Positions 36,273 to 46,019 of a DNA stretch of 64,000 nucleotides are shown piece after piece. The position numbers and the translations under genes were made by a program. Location: positions 62,001-126,000 of the forward strand of contig CAUJCX010000020.1 of NCBI GenBank assembly GCA_963169235.1. The letters are read 5' to 3'. Below the pieces are notes generated by a model, which was given only the letters and a program-made list of their open reading frames with translations, was not told where the DNA came from and made no database searches. The stretch is from Actinomycetota bacterium. Lineage in GTDB: Bacteria; Actinomycetota; Thermoleophilia; Miltoncostaeales; Miltoncostaeaceae. Position 1 is the first letter of the stretch. The number at the start of each line of letters is the position of its first letter.

Positions 36273-38183
36273 TCACCGTCCCAGGATCATCGCGGCGGCG
36301 ACGACGATGAGGCCCACGACCAGGCCGAACGCCGACATCCGCACAAGTCCGTTCTGCGTGGCGCGCACCAGGCGGGCCGCAGCGGTCGCCACGCCGACGC
36401 CGCCGCGCACCAGGCCGCCTGAGCCGTACGGCTCGAAGCCGCGGTAGGCCGCGTCGCCCAGGTCGCGGCCGGGGGCCACGACGGCGTCGTCGATGACGGG
36501 GTCGAACCGCCATTGGTCCAGCAGGAAGCGCCGCAGCGCGGGCATCGCGCCCGCCATCTGCACGCGTCGGCGGCCACCGTCGGCGGCAAAGATGAACCAC
36601 GCGAGGCCGATGCCCGCCGCGGCGGCGATCACCGACATCGTCATGGTGCGCCACTCGGTGGCGTGCGACGCCTCCAGAGCCGGGTCGGCCATCAGCGACA
36701 CGTCGAGCCACGAGTCGAGCCAGTGGTTGACGGTCGGCACCTGGATGAGCCCGCCCACGGTGGACAGCACGGCCAGCACGATCACCGGCAGGGTCATCGC
36801 CGGGCCCGAGGGGTGCGGGGCGTGCGCGTAGCCGCCCTCCGGCTCGGGGCCGTGGAACACGCGGAAGAACATGCGGAACATGTAGAAGGCGGTCAGCACG
36901 GCGCCGACGAGGCCCACGATGCTGAGCACCTTGCCCAGGTCGCCCGCGTCCCAGGCCCGGGCCAGGATCTCGTCCTTGCTGAAGAAGCCGGCGAACGGCG
37001 GCACGCCGCTGATGGCGAGGCATCCCACCAGCGTGGTCGCCCAGGCCACCGGCAGGTACTTCTTGAGGCCGCCCATGCGGTCGATGCCCTGCTCGCCCAC
37101 CAGGGCGTGGATCACGACGCCGGCCACGAGGAACAGGAGCGCCTTGAAGAACGCGTGCGTGAGGAAGTGGAACATCGCGCCCGTGTAGAGGCCCAGGCCC
37201 GCCGCCATGATCATGTAGCCGATCTGGCTGACGGTCGACCAGGCCAGCACGCGCTTGATGTCCTCCTGCACCGTCGCGATGGTCGCGGCGATGAACAGGG
37301 TCACGGCGCCGACGATGGCGACCATCTCGGACGCGTGCGGCGCCAGCTGGTACAGCACGTTGCAGCGCACCACCAGGTACACGCCGGCCGTCACCATGGT
37401 GGCCGCGTGGATGAGGGCGCTGACGGGCGTGGGGCCCTCCATGGCGTCCGGCAGCCACGTGTGCAGCGGCACCTGCGCGCTCTTGGCGGCGGCGCCGACG
37501 AACAGCAGCACGGCGATGAGTTCGGGGATCAGCCCGCCGTGTCCCAGCTTCTCGGGCGCCAGGCCGAACACGCCAGCGTAGTCGAGGGTGTCGAGCTTGA
37601 CGGCCATCACGAACGCCGCCAGCACCAGGCCGACGTCGCCGAGCACGTTGATGACGAACGCCTTCTTGGCGGCGGCCACGGCCGACGGGCGGTCGTAGTA
37701 GTAGCCGATCAGCAGGTAGCTGGCCAGGCCCACCAGGGCCCACCCGATGATGAGGAACACGAAGTTCGCGGCCATCACCAGCAGCAGCATCGCGAAGATG
37801 AAGAAGTCCATCTCGGCGAAGAAGCGGCGGTAGTCGCGGTCGTGGTTCATGTACTCGGTGGAGTACGCGACGATCAGCATGCCCACGCCCGTGATGACCA
37901 GCATCATCAGCACCGACAGCGGGTCGAGCAGCAGCGCGAGGTCGATCCTCAGCGGCCCCAGCTCGGCCCAGCGCCACGCCGTGGTGGTGAGCGCCCGGTC
38001 GTCGGCGTCGCGCCCCAGCAGGGTGAAGAAGATGACGAGCGTGGCGGCGAACGACAGCGCGATGGTGCCCACGCCGGCCACGCGCGTGAGCGCCTTCGGG
38101 GGCTCGGCGGAGCCGCTGAACCCGAGCACCAGCGCGCCGGCGAGCGGCAGCAGAAGCACCACCCAGGCCAAGGAGCCGATCAC
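36273..38183 (-). CDS. nuoL: NADH-quinone oxidoreductase subunit L
   Basis: A 636-residue distal antiporter-like subunit with about 16 hydrophobic helices, including the long lateral helix region toward the C terminus. Diagnostic stretches are WALVGLASYLLIGYYYDRPS, KSAQVPLHTWLPDAMEGPTPVSALIHAA (residues about 234-261) and SQIGYMIMAAGLG. The GTG at 38183 begins the usual N-terminal helix (SLAWVVLLLPLAGALVLGF). A 40-bp gap separates it from nuoK, one of the larger gaps in an otherwise overlapping operon. Confidence 0.95.
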   Translation of the reverse strand: MIGSLAWVVLLLPLAGALVLGFSGSAEPPKALTRVAGVGTIALSFAATLVIFFTLLGRDADDRALTTTAWRWAELGPLRIDLALLLDPLSVLMMLVITGVGMLIVAYSTEYMNHDRDYRRFFAEMDFFIFAMLLLVMAANFVFLIIGWALVGLASYLLIGYYYDRPSAVAAAKKAFVINVLGDVGLVLAAFVMAVKLDTLDYAGVFGLAPEKLGHGGLIPELIAVLLFVGAAAKSAQVPLHTWLPDAMEGPTPVSALIHAATMVTAGVYLVVRCNVLYQLAPHASEMVAIVGAVTLFIAATIATVQEDIKRVLAWSTVSQIGYMIMAAGLGLYTGAMFHFLTHAFFKALLFLVAGVVIHALVGEQGIDRMGGLKKYLPVAWATTLVGCLAISGVPPFAGFFSKDEILARAWDAGDLGKVLSIVGLVGAVLTAFYMFRMFFRVFHGPEPEGGYAHAPHPSGPAMTLPVIVLAVLSTVGGLIQVPTVNHWLDSWLDVSLMADPALEASHATEWRTMTMSVIAAAAGIGLAWFIFAADGGRRRVQMAGAMPALRRFLLDQWRFDPVIDDAVVAPGRDLGDAAYRGFEPYGSGGLVRGGVGVATAAARLVRATQNGLVRMSAFGLVVGLIVVAAAMILGR

Positions 38184-38223
38184 GGCAGCACCGTCACGAT
38201 CGCGGAGTTGTGCATGCGGGCCG

Positions 38224-38529
38224 TCATCCCTTGAGCTGGTCCAGTTCGTCGACGTCGAGCACGATGCGCTGGCGGTACACGGCGACGATCAGCCCCAGGC
38301 CGATCACGACCTCGGCGGCGGCCACCACCATCACCACCAGCGCGAAGATCTGGCCGTCCGTCACGTCCCAGTGGCGGCTGAAGCCGATGAGCGCCACGTT
38401 GGCGCCGTTCAGCATCAACTCCACGGCCAGCAGCAGAAGCAGCATGTTGCGGCGGATGAGGACGCCCGCGAGGCCGAGGGCGAACAGCCCGCCGGACACC
38501 AGCAGGTAGTACATCAGCGAGATGCCCAT
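38224..38529 (-). CDS. nuoK: NADH-quinone oxidoreductase subunit K
   Basis: A 101-residue three-helix membrane subunit. The two conserved buried glutamates of the proton path are in LLLLLAVELMLNGANVA and VVAAAEVVIGLGLIV. The length is typical. The ATG at 38529 overlaps the nuoJ stop by one base (TGATG), and nuoL follows after 40 bp. Confidence 0.95.
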   Translation of the reverse strand: MGISLMYYLLVSGGLFALGLAGVLIRRNMLLLLLAVELMLNGANVALIGFSRHWDVTDGQIFALVVMVVAAAEVVIGLGLIVAVYRQRIVLDVDELDQLKG

Positions 38530-39053
38530 CAGCGACCACGCTCCCCGAGCACAGCGCGCCGGGCCAGCAGCACGGCGCCCAGCGCGGCGATCAACAGCAC
38601 CAGGGACGTCGCCTCGAAGATCAGTGCGTGGCGGTCCACGAACGCCTCGCCGATGGCGCGGGGGCTGCCGATGTCGGACGCCTCCGCGAACCGGGCGCGC
38701 ATGCCGGGAAGGCTCGAGCGCAGCAGGGCCACCAGGCCGATCACCGCGGCCACGCCCACGCCGGTGGCCGGCACGAACGCCCAGCGCCCCGTGCGGTCCG
38801 GGCCCATCAGCGGGGGATCCTCGCCCAGGTACGCGATCACGAACAGGAAGAGCACCACGATGGCGCCGGCGTAGACGATCACCTGGATCGCCGCGACGAA
38901 CGGCGCCGCCGCCAGCAGGAACAGCAGGGCGACGCTCACCAGCGTGCCGATGAGGGCGACGGCGGCCTTGAACGGGTTGCGCAGCGTGATGACGCCGAGG
39001 GCCGAGCCCAGGGCGCCGGCGGCGGCGATGGCGAAGGCGATGCGCTCGGCCAT
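38529..39053 (-). CDS. nuoJ: NADH-quinone oxidoreductase subunit J
   Basis: A 174-residue membrane subunit with five hydrophobic helices. The conserved TM3 segment VIVYAGAIVVLFLFVIAYLG, which contains the pi-bulge involved in coupling, is present, as is an N-terminal NPFKAAVALIGTLV. The ATG at 39053 overlaps the nuoI stop by one base, and the stop overlaps nuoK by one base, so J and K are translationally coupled. Confidence 0.95.
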   Translation of the reverse strand: MAERIAFAIAAAGALGSALGVITLRNPFKAAVALIGTLVSVALLFLLAAAPFVAAIQVIVYAGAIVVLFLFVIAYLGEDPPLMGPDRTGRWAFVPATGVGVAAVIGLVALLRSSLPGMRARFAEASDIGSPRAIGEAFVDRHALIFEATSLVLLIAALGAVLLARRAVLGERGR

Positions 39054-39517
39054 CAGACCCGCTGCCCCTCGGTGCGCAGCGGCACCTGCTTGGGGTGCTC
39101 CGCCAGCAGCATGTCCTTGGTGTAGATCAGCGACGAGCGCTCACGCTCGGACAGCTCGTACGAGTGCTCCAGGGTGATGGCGTCGAACGGGCACGCCACC
39201 TCGCAGTAGCCGCAGAAGATGCAGCGGGCCATGTTGATCTCGTAGATCCGGGCGAAGCGCTCACCCGCCGAGACGCGGTGCTCCTCGGTGTTGTCCTCGG
39301 CCACGACGCGGATGCAGTCGGCCGGACACGCCGCGACGCACAGCGAGCAGCCCACGCACTTCTCGAGGCCGTCCTCGTACTGCCACAGGCGGTGACGGCC
39401 GCGGAAGCGGGGGAACACCGGGGTCTTGTTCTCGGGGTACCCCAGCGTGATCGGCTTGCGCAGCATCGTGCGGAACGTGATGCCGAAGCCCTTGAGTTGT
39501 TCGGTGAGAAGGCTCAT
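39053..39517 (-). CDS. nuoI: NADH-quinone oxidoreductase subunit I (ferredoxin type)
   Basis: A 154-residue subunit holding the two [4Fe-4S] clusters N6a and N6b that pass electrons to NuoB. The two ligand sets are CVGCSLCVAACP near 55 and CIFCGYCEVACP near 99. The N-terminal amphipathic part (FGITFRTMLRKPITLGYPE) contacts the membrane arm. The ATG at 39517 begins after a 31-bp gap from nuoH; the sequence GGCAGGAGGACG just upstream provides a ribosome site. Confidence 0.96.
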   Translation of the reverse strand: MSLLTEQLKGFGITFRTMLRKPITLGYPENKTPVFPRFRGRHRLWQYEDGLEKCVGCSLCVAACPADCIRVVAEDNTEEHRVSAGERFARIYEINMARCIFCGYCEVACPFDAITLEHSYELSERERSSLIYTKDMLLAEHPKQVPLRTEGQRV

Positions 39518-39548
39518 GCGGCGCTCGATGGGCAGGAGGACGAAATCA

Positions 39549-40547
39549 TCAGTTCTGGAAGAAGACGCCGACGACGATGGCGGTGACGACCAGGTTCACC
39601 AGGGCGATGGGGAGCAGCACCTTCCACCCGAAGCGCATCAGCTGGTCGTAGCGCAGGCGGGGCAGCGTGGCCCGCAGCCAGATGAAGCCGAACAGGAACA
39701 CGAAGATCTTGAGCAGGAGCCAGATCCAGCCCGGCAGCCACGGGCCGTCGAAGCCGCCCAGGAACAGGCTGGCGCCGAAGCCCGACAGCACGATCATGTT
39801 CACGTACTCGGCCATCGCGAACATCGCGAACTTCAGGCCGGCGTACTCGGTGAGGTAGCCCGCCACCAGCTCGCTCTCGGCCTCGGGCAGGTCGAACGGC
39901 ACGCGGTTGGTCTCGGCCACGGCGGCGACCAGGAACACCAGGAAACCCACGGGCTGCAGCAGGATGTACCAGACGGACGTCATCTGGCCGTGCACGATGT
40001 CCACCAGCGACAGGCTCTGGGAGATCATCACCACGCCGATGATCGACAGCCCCATCGCGACCTCGTACGACACCAGCTGTGCCGCGGTGCGTGCGGCGCC
40101 CAGCAGGCTGTACTTGTTGCCGCTGGCCCAGCCGCCCAGAATCAGGCCGTAGAAGCCGATGCCCGCGAGGGCGAACAGCACGAGCACGCTGACGTTGAGG
40201 TCGGTGCCGTACATGTTGAACTCGTGCCCGAGGATCTCGCCGGTGGTGCCGAACGGGATCAGGGCGATGCCGGTGACGGCCGTGAGGATGACGAGCGCCG
40301 GCGCGATGTGGAACAGCACGCGGTTGGCGCCGCGCGGCGTGAAGTCCTCCTTGAACACCAGCTTCAGCACGTCGGCCAGCGGCTGCATCAGACCCATGAG
40401 GCCGGTGCGGTTGGGGCCGTAGCGCGCCTGGAAGCGGCCCAGGAGCTTGCGCTCGGCCAGCATCACGTAGGCGAAGATGGTGATGACGACGAAGGCGAGC
40501 AGCGCCGCCTTGATGAGCATCAGCCAGAACGGCTCGTGCACGATCAC
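39549..40547 (-). CDS. nuoH: NADH-quinone oxidoreductase subunit H
   Basis: A 332-residue membrane subunit forming part of the quinone-binding chamber. Hallmarks are MLAERKLLGRFQARYGPNRTG, KLVFKEDFTPRGANR, the polar loop AETNRVPFDLPEAESELVAGY and a C-terminal LRYDQLMRFGWKVLLP. The GTG at 40547 overlaps the nuoG stop by 4 bp and starts directly at VIVHEPFWLMLIKAAL; upstream in-frame sequence belongs to an antisense-like reading of nuoG and is rejected. Confidence 0.95.
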   Translation of the reverse strand: MIVHEPFWLMLIKAALLAFVVITIFAYVMLAERKLLGRFQARYGPNRTGLMGLMQPLADVLKLVFKEDFTPRGANRVLFHIAPALVILTAVTGIALIPFGTTGEILGHEFNMYGTDLNVSVLVLFALAGIGFYGLILGGWASGNKYSLLGAARTAAQLVSYEVAMGLSIIGVVMISQSLSLVDIVHGQMTSVWYILLQPVGFLVFLVAAVAETNRVPFDLPEAESELVAGYLTEYAGLKFAMFAMAEYVNMIVLSGFGASLFLGGFDGPWLPGWIWLLLKIFVFLFGFIWLRATLPRLRYDQLMRFGWKVLLPIALVNLVVTAIVVGVFFQN

Positions 40548-42862
40548 CGGCGGGCCTCCACGCTGACCCCGACCCTCACGGGACCGCGGTCGGGCGGCAT
40601 GAGGGCCTCGGCGGCCGCGTCGGCGGTGCCCAGGGTGACGAACACCGCGTCGTCGGACAGCCCGTCGACGATGCGCACCGGCAGCGATGCCGCGCCGTAC
40701 GGCGATGTCAGCGTGACGGTGTCGGCGTCGGTGACGTCGAGGGCCGCCGCGGTCGCGGGCGAGACGGTGGCCGCGGCGGGCGCGTGGAATGCCGCGAGCG
40801 CGGGTGCCCGCGACGCCTCGCGGCCCCCGTACACGTCGCGCGTGGCCACCAGGGCCAGGCCGTCGCTCCCCGCCGCGCGGGCGGGTCCGGCGTCGGCGGC
40901 CAGGTGATCGGCGGCCGGCCGGGGCAGCTCGACGCCGCCGACGCCCATGGCGTCGTACGTCAGGCCCTCGATGCCGGCGTAGCGGCCGCCGGCGGCGGCG
41001 AGGGCCGCGGACGCCGTGCGGTACGCGGGAGGCGCGCCCAGGTGATGGCCGAGGGCGATCAGCACCTCCCAGCCGGGCGCGGCGCCCGCGGGGCCCTCGG
41101 CGCCGCGCCGCACGCGCTGGGCGCGTCCGGTCATCGACACCAGCGTGCCCTCCTGCTCGAGCAGGCTCTGCACCGGGATCACCACGGTGGCGGCGTCGGT
41201 GGTGCGATCGGCGTGCGTGGCCAGCGCCACCACGGGGACGTCGCCCTCGAGCGCGGCCTCCCAGGCCACGCGGCCCGGGGCCGAGCGCGGGTCGGCGCGC
41301 ACGGTCAGGAGGGCGCCCAGCTCGCCGGCCTCCAACGCCTCCAGCAGGCCGGTGGCGGGGATGCCCAGCGCACGCAGCCCGGCGCCGTTGACGTCGGCGC
41401 CCAGCTCGATCTGGCGGGTGGCGCCGTTGGCCGAGACGGCCTCGGCCAGCGCCTCCGCGGCGGCGGGCTCGGCCGCCAGCTCGGCCTCGTCCCACAGCAC
41501 CACGGGCCGGCCGGTGGCGCCGATCTGGGCGGCCAGCTCGGCGACGGCGGCGGTGAGTGCGCCCGGGGCGGCGTGCACGTGCGTCGCGACGTCGGCCAGG
41601 GTACCGGGGCGGGAGCCGATGGTGACGAGGCGGGCGCCGTTGCGCAGCACGGCCTTGCGCATGCGCAGCTCGGTGATGGGCTGCGCCAGGCCGGGGTCGC
41701 CGCCCACGACGGCAACCAGGTCGGCGCGCTCGATCTCGTCCAGCTGGGCGCGCGGCGTGGCGCGCAGCGCGGCCAGGGGCGCCGCCGGAATGCCCAGGCG
41801 GGCGACGCGGGCGCCGGCCAGCGCGCCGCCGGCGAGCTCCAGCGCGATGGCGGCCTCCTCCACCGTCGCCGTGGCTCCCAGCAGCACGCCCACCGGCTTC
41901 GACGCGCCGCGCAGCGCGACGGTGGCCGCGGCGACCGCGTCGGTCAGGTCGGTGTGGCGCTCGCCGTTGGCGTCGCGCACGATGGCCCTGGTCAGGCGCG
42001 TGATGCCGCCGTCACCGTCGAAGCCCCAGCGGCCCACGTCGCAGAGCCAGCCCTCCTCGACCTCGTAGTTGGGGTCGGGACGGCCCGTGACCCGCTTGAC
42101 GTCGCCGTCGCGCAGCGTCAGCTCGGTGTTGCACCCCACGGGGCACAGCCCGCACACCGACGGCGTGTTGGTGATGTCCCACGGGCGGGCGACGAAGCGG
42201 TACGGGATGGACGTCAGCGCGCCCACGGGGCACACGTCGATGATGTTGCCGGTGAAGCGGTCCTCGTACGCGTCGCCCGAGAACGTGGTGATCTGGCTCT
42301 GCACGCCCCGCTCCTGCATGGTCAGCTGCCCGTCCTGGGCGACCTCCTGGCTGAACCGCACGCAGCGGAAGCACGAGATGCAGCGCTCCTGGTCGAGCGC
42401 GATGCGCGACGAGAGCTCCAGCGGCTTCGGGAAGTGCCGCTTGCCCTCGAAGAACCGCGATTTGCCCCCGCCGAACTTGAACGAGCGGTCCTGCAGCGGG
42501 CACTCGCCGCCCTTGTCGCACACGGGGCAGTCGAGCGGGTGGTTCATCAGCAGGATCTCGAGCACGCCCTCCTGGCCGTCCTTGGCGGCCGGGGAGTCGG
42601 TGCGCACGACCATGTCGGGGCGCACGGGGGTGCTGCACGCCGTCTGCAGGCCGCGCATGCCCTCGACCTCCACCAGACACATGCGGCAGGCGCCCACCGG
42701 GGGGCCGATGCGGGGCTCGTAGCAGAAGATCGGCACCTCGACGCCGTGCGCGTAGCAGGCGTCCACCAGCATCGTGCCGGCCGGCGCCGACACCTGGCGG
42801 CCGTTGAGCTCGAACGTGACCTGGTTCTCGGCGTCGAGATCGACGCGGGCGTAGTCGGCCAT
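40544..42862 (-). CDS. nuoG: NADH-quinone oxidoreductase subunit G
   Basis: A 772-residue iron-sulfur subunit. The N-terminal ferredoxin part holds a [2Fe-2S] site (CYEPRIGPPVGACRMC, with an earlier Cys in DACYAHG and a later Cys in QTACSTPV), the His-Cys ligands of N5 (HPLDCPVCDKGGECPLQD) and N4 (CISCFRC, then DVCPVGAL). A further Cys set (CGLCPVGC, later WLCDVG) matches the extra N7 cluster of some bacteria. The molybdopterin-oxidoreductase-like remainder is degenerate and Ala-rich, as usual for actinobacterial NuoG. ATG at 42862; 28 bp from nuoF. Confidence 0.95.
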   Translation of the reverse strand: MADYARVDLDAENQVTFELNGRQVSAPAGTMLVDACYAHGVEVPIFCYEPRIGPPVGACRMCLVEVEGMRGLQTACSTPVRPDMVVRTDSPAAKDGQEGVLEILLMNHPLDCPVCDKGGECPLQDRSFKFGGGKSRFFEGKRHFPKPLELSSRIALDQERCISCFRCVRFSQEVAQDGQLTMQERGVQSQITTFSGDAYEDRFTGNIIDVCPVGALTSIPYRFVARPWDITNTPSVCGLCPVGCNTELTLRDGDVKRVTGRPDPNYEVEEGWLCDVGRWGFDGDGGITRLTRAIVRDANGERHTDLTDAVAAATVALRGASKPVGVLLGATATVEEAAIALELAGGALAGARVARLGIPAAPLAALRATPRAQLDEIERADLVAVVGGDPGLAQPITELRMRKAVLRNGARLVTIGSRPGTLADVATHVHAAPGALTAAVAELAAQIGATGRPVVLWDEAELAAEPAAAEALAEAVSANGATRQIELGADVNGAGLRALGIPATGLLEALEAGELGALLTVRADPRSAPGRVAWEAALEGDVPVVALATHADRTTDAATVVIPVQSLLEQEGTLVSMTGRAQRVRRGAEGPAGAAPGWEVLIALGHHLGAPPAYRTASAALAAAGGRYAGIEGLTYDAMGVGGVELPRPAADHLAADAGPARAAGSDGLALVATRDVYGGREASRAPALAAFHAPAAATVSPATAAALDVTDADTVTLTSPYGAASLPVRIVDGLSDDAVFVTLGTADAAAEALMPPDRGPVRVGVSVEARR

Positions 42863-42890
42863 CAGCGGCTCGCCTGGGTGCGAAGGGACG

Positions 42891-44186
42891 TCATGAGCTC
42901 ACCGGCAGCATGGGCTCGGGCACCGGCACGCCGTTCTCCAGGGCGTCGGCCCAGTCGTCGGGGAACAGTTCGAGGGCCGTGCGGACGGGGCCCACGGCGC
43001 CCTCGGCCAGCGGGCACAGCGTGCGCCCGGAGATGCGGCCGAACAGGGCCTTCAGCATCTCGAGGTCGTCCGGTCCGGCCTGCCCGTCGACGATGCGCTG
43101 CAGCAGCTTCTCCATCCAGCTGGTGCCCTCGCGGCACGGCGAGCACTTGCCGCAGCTCTCGTGCCGGTAGAACGTCACCAGGCGCAGCGTGGTGCGCACG
43201 ACGGAGCCGGAGTCGTCCATCACGATGCACCCGCCGGAGCCCAGCATGGTGCCGGCGGCGGCCAGGGCCTCGTAGTCGAGCGGGGTGTCGAGGTGCTGCT
43301 CGCCCAGCGGCGGCACGCTGGAGCCCCCGACCCACACGGCCTTCACCCGGCGGCCGGGACGCAGCCCCCCGGCGTGCACGAAGATCAGCTCGCGCAGCGT
43401 GGTCTCGCCCAGCACGATCTCGTAGTTGCCGGGCCGCATCACGTGGCCCGAGACGCAAAAGATCTTGGTGCCGGGGCTCTTCTCGGTGCCGAGCCCCGCG
43501 TACCAGTCGGCGCCCTTCTCGACGATCGGCGGCAGGGCGGCCAGCGTCTCGACGTTGTTGATGAGCGTCGGAGAGTGGTACAGGCCGGCGACGGCCGGGA
43601 ACGGCGGCTTCAGGCGCGGCTGACCGCGCTTGCCCTCGAGGCTCTCGAGCAGCGCCGTCTCCTCGCCGCAGATGTACGCCCCCGCGCCCCGGTACACGGT
43701 GATGTCGAAGTCGAACGTCGACTTGAACAGGCCGGTGCCCAGCAGGCCGGCGGCGCGGGCCTCGGCGACGGCGCGGTCGAGCACGCGGGCCTGGTGCTCG
43801 TACTCACCACGGATGTAGATGTACCCGCGCACGGCGCCGATGGCGTACCCGGCCAGCGTGATGCCCTCCAGCAGCTGGAACGGGTTGAACTCCATGATCT
43901 CCCGGTCCTTGAACGTGCCGGGTTCGCTCTCGTCCGCGTTGCACACGACGTACTTGGGGCGCTGGCTGTCCTTGGGCAGGAAGCTGGCCTTCTTGCCCAT
44001 GGGGAACCCGGCGCCGCCGCGGCCGCGCAGGCCGGAGCGCATGAACTCGTACTGCAGGTCGTCGGGGTCCATCTCGGCCAGCACCTTCGGCAGCGCCTGG
44101 TAGCCGCCGGCCGCGCGGTAGTCGTCGAGGGTGACGAGCGGCTTGCCCGCCTCACGCTGGCGGTACACGCTGTTCAGCAGAGGCAC
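42891..44186 (-). CDS. nuoF: NADH-quinone oxidoreductase subunit F
   Basis: A 431-residue flavoprotein that oxidises NADH. The FMN/NADH site is in GLRGRGGAGFPMGKKASF and NADESEPGTFKDREIM; the N3 [4Fe-4S] cluster ligands are ESCGKCSPCREGT and the later Cys of RTLCPLAEGA. The GTG at 44186 is 4 bp downstream of nuoE. Length and motif order match the family exactly. Confidence 0.97.
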   Translation of the reverse strand: MPLLNSVYRQREAGKPLVTLDDYRAAGGYQALPKVLAEMDPDDLQYEFMRSGLRGRGGAGFPMGKKASFLPKDSQRPKYVVCNADESEPGTFKDREIMEFNPFQLLEGITLAGYAIGAVRGYIYIRGEYEHQARVLDRAVAEARAAGLLGTGLFKSTFDFDITVYRGAGAYICGEETALLESLEGKRGQPRLKPPFPAVAGLYHSPTLINNVETLAALPPIVEKGADWYAGLGTEKSPGTKIFCVSGHVMRPGNYEIVLGETTLRELIFVHAGGLRPGRRVKAVWVGGSSVPPLGEQHLDTPLDYEALAAAGTMLGSGGCIVMDDSGSVVRTTLRLVTFYRHESCGKCSPCREGTSWMEKLLQRIVDGQAGPDDLEMLKALFGRISGRTLCPLAEGAVGPVRTALELFPDDWADALENGVPVPEPMLPVSS

Positions 44187-44190
44187 GCCG

Positions 44191-44694
44191 TCACCTCCAG
44201 TACTCGTCGGGATCGGGCGCGGCCCGCAGCTCGTCTACCAGCGCGCGCGCCGAGTCGGGCGTGTGCGGCCCCTGGGTCTCCTCGGCGTCCACCTGGATGC
44301 ACGCGGCGCGGTCGCAGTAGCCCAGGCACTGGGCCTCCTGCACGGTGATGCGGCCGTCGGCGCTTGTGCCGCCGTGGTGGTGGTCGACGCCCTCCTTGTC
44401 GCACAGGGCCTCCCACACCTGGTCGGCGCCGCGCAGCTGGCACGACATCGACACGCAGACGCTGACCACCCGGGTGCCGACCGGCTCGGTGTACACGCGG
44501 TCGTAGAACGTCGCGACGCTCTCGACGTACGACGCGCTGTAGCCCGTGGCCTCGGCCACCGCCTCCATGTCCTCACGGGTCAGGTAGCCGCGGCCGGTCT
44601 GCGCGAACTTCAGCGCCGGCAGTACCAGCGAGCGGGGGTCGGCGAACTCGTGCCGACGCGGCTCCAGGTACTCGCGGATCTGGTCGGCCGTCAT
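44191..44694 (-). CDS. nuoE: NADH-quinone oxidoreductase subunit E
   Basis: A 167-residue thioredoxin-like subunit with the N1a [2Fe-2S] cluster. The four Cys ligands are in VSVCVSMSCQLRG (spacing of four) and AQCLGYCDRAA (spacing of three). The N-terminal helical domain (LPALKFAQTGRGYLTREDMEA) is typical. The ATG at 44694 overlaps the nuoD stop by 4 bp; nuoF follows closely. Confidence 0.96.
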   Translation of the reverse strand: MTADQIREYLEPRRHEFADPRSLVLPALKFAQTGRGYLTREDMEAVAEATGYSASYVESVATFYDRVYTEPVGTRVVSVCVSMSCQLRGADQVWEALCDKEGVDHHHGGTSADGRITVQEAQCLGYCDRAACIQVDAEETQGPHTPDSARALVDELRAAPDPDEYWR

Positions 44695-46019
44695 CGGTCG
44701 ACCCCGCCCATCACGTTGTCCAACGATCCGATCATCGCCACCAGGTCGCTCAGGAGTGCGCCCTTCGCCATGGGGCGCAGGGCCTGCAGGTTCACGAAGC
44801 TCGCGTCACGCATGTGCACGCGCATGGGCTTGGGTCCGCCGTCGGCGACGACGTAGCAGCCGATCTCGCCGCGGGGGCTCTCGACGGCGCAGTACGCCTC
44901 GCCCTCCGGCACGCGGAAGCCCTCCGTCACCAGCTTGAAGTGGTGGATGAGCGACTCCATCGACGTCGCCAGCTCCGAGCGCGGCGGCAGCACGACCTTG
45001 CGGTCGTCCGCGATGTGGGGTCCCTCCGGCATGCCGTCGAGGCACTGCTCGATGATGCGCACCGACTCCCGCATCTCGGCCAGGCGCATGAGGAAGCGGT
45101 CGTACGCGTCGCCGTGCGTGCCGACGGGCACGTTGAAGTCGAAGTGCTCGTAGCCCGAGTAGGGCCGCGCCTTGCGCAGGTCGAGGTCGACGCCGGCGGC
45201 GCGCAGCGCGGGGCCGGTGATGCCCAGGTCGATCAGCTCGTCGGCGCTCAGCACGCCGATGCCGCGGGTGCGCTCGATCCAGATGGGGTTCTTGCGCAGA
45301 AGGCCCTCGTACTCGTCGATGCGCGACGGCATCTCGGTGACGAACCGGCGCAGCAGGTCGGTGAACCCGGGCGGCACGTCGTCCGAGCAGCCACCCACCT
45401 GGAAGTAGCGGTTGTTCATGCGCTCGCCGGACACCATCTCGAACAGGTCGAGGGCCCGGTCGCGCTCGCGGAATGTGTAGAACATCACCGTGAGGGCGCC
45501 CAGCTCGATGCCGCTGGTGCCCAGCCACACCAGGTGGCTGGTGATGCGGTTGAGCTCGGAGATCATCACCCGCAGCCACTGCGCGCGGGCCGGCACCTCG
45601 AGGTCGAGCAGCCGCTCGACGCTCATGGTGTACGCGTGGATGTTGAAGAACGGTGACAGGTAGTCCATCCGCGTCACCAGCGTGATGGCCTGCCAGTACG
45701 TCTTGTTCTCGCACTGCTTCTCGATGCCGGTGTGCAGGTAGCCGATCACCGGGTGGATGTCGCGCACCACCTCGCCGTCGAGCTCGGTGACCAGGCGCAG
45801 CACGCCGTGCGTGGACGGGTGGTGCGGGCCCATGTTGAGGATCAGCGGCTCGCGCTTGGTGGAGGGCTGCTCCGCCGCGCGCCGCTCGAACTCGGCCGTG
45901 CGGGCCGTCGCCTCGGCCGGCGTGCGGGCCTCGACCATGCGCACCACGCGCTCGGTCTCGGGCAGGTCCATGCGAGGGGTAAAGGGGTCTTCGGTGAGGT
46001 CGGGGTCCATGTGGTCCAT
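44691..46019 (-). CDS. nuoD: NADH-quinone oxidoreductase subunit D
   Basis: A 442-residue subunit of the quinone-reducing module, related to the [NiFe]-hydrogenase large subunit. Conserved stretches include LNMGPHHPSTHGVLRLV, IGYLHTGIEKQCENKTYWQA, MDYLSPFFN and the C-terminal ESPRGEIGCYVVADGG. Its first 45 residues form a variable, charged extension. The ATG at 46019 adjoins the nuoC stop with no gap; another ATG three codons in is also possible. Confidence 0.96.
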   Translation of the reverse strand: MDHMDPDLTEDPFTPRMDLPETERVVRMVEARTPAEATARTAEFERRAAEQPSTKREPLILNMGPHHPSTHGVLRLVTELDGEVVRDIHPVIGYLHTGIEKQCENKTYWQAITLVTRMDYLSPFFNIHAYTMSVERLLDLEVPARAQWLRVMISELNRITSHLVWLGTSGIELGALTVMFYTFRERDRALDLFEMVSGERMNNRYFQVGGCSDDVPPGFTDLLRRFVTEMPSRIDEYEGLLRKNPIWIERTRGIGVLSADELIDLGITGPALRAAGVDLDLRKARPYSGYEHFDFNVPVGTHGDAYDRFLMRLAEMRESVRIIEQCLDGMPEGPHIADDRKVVLPPRSELATSMESLIHHFKLVTEGFRVPEGEAYCAVESPRGEIGCYVVADGGPKPMRVHMRDASFVNLQALRPMAKGALLSDLVAMIGSLDNVMGGVDR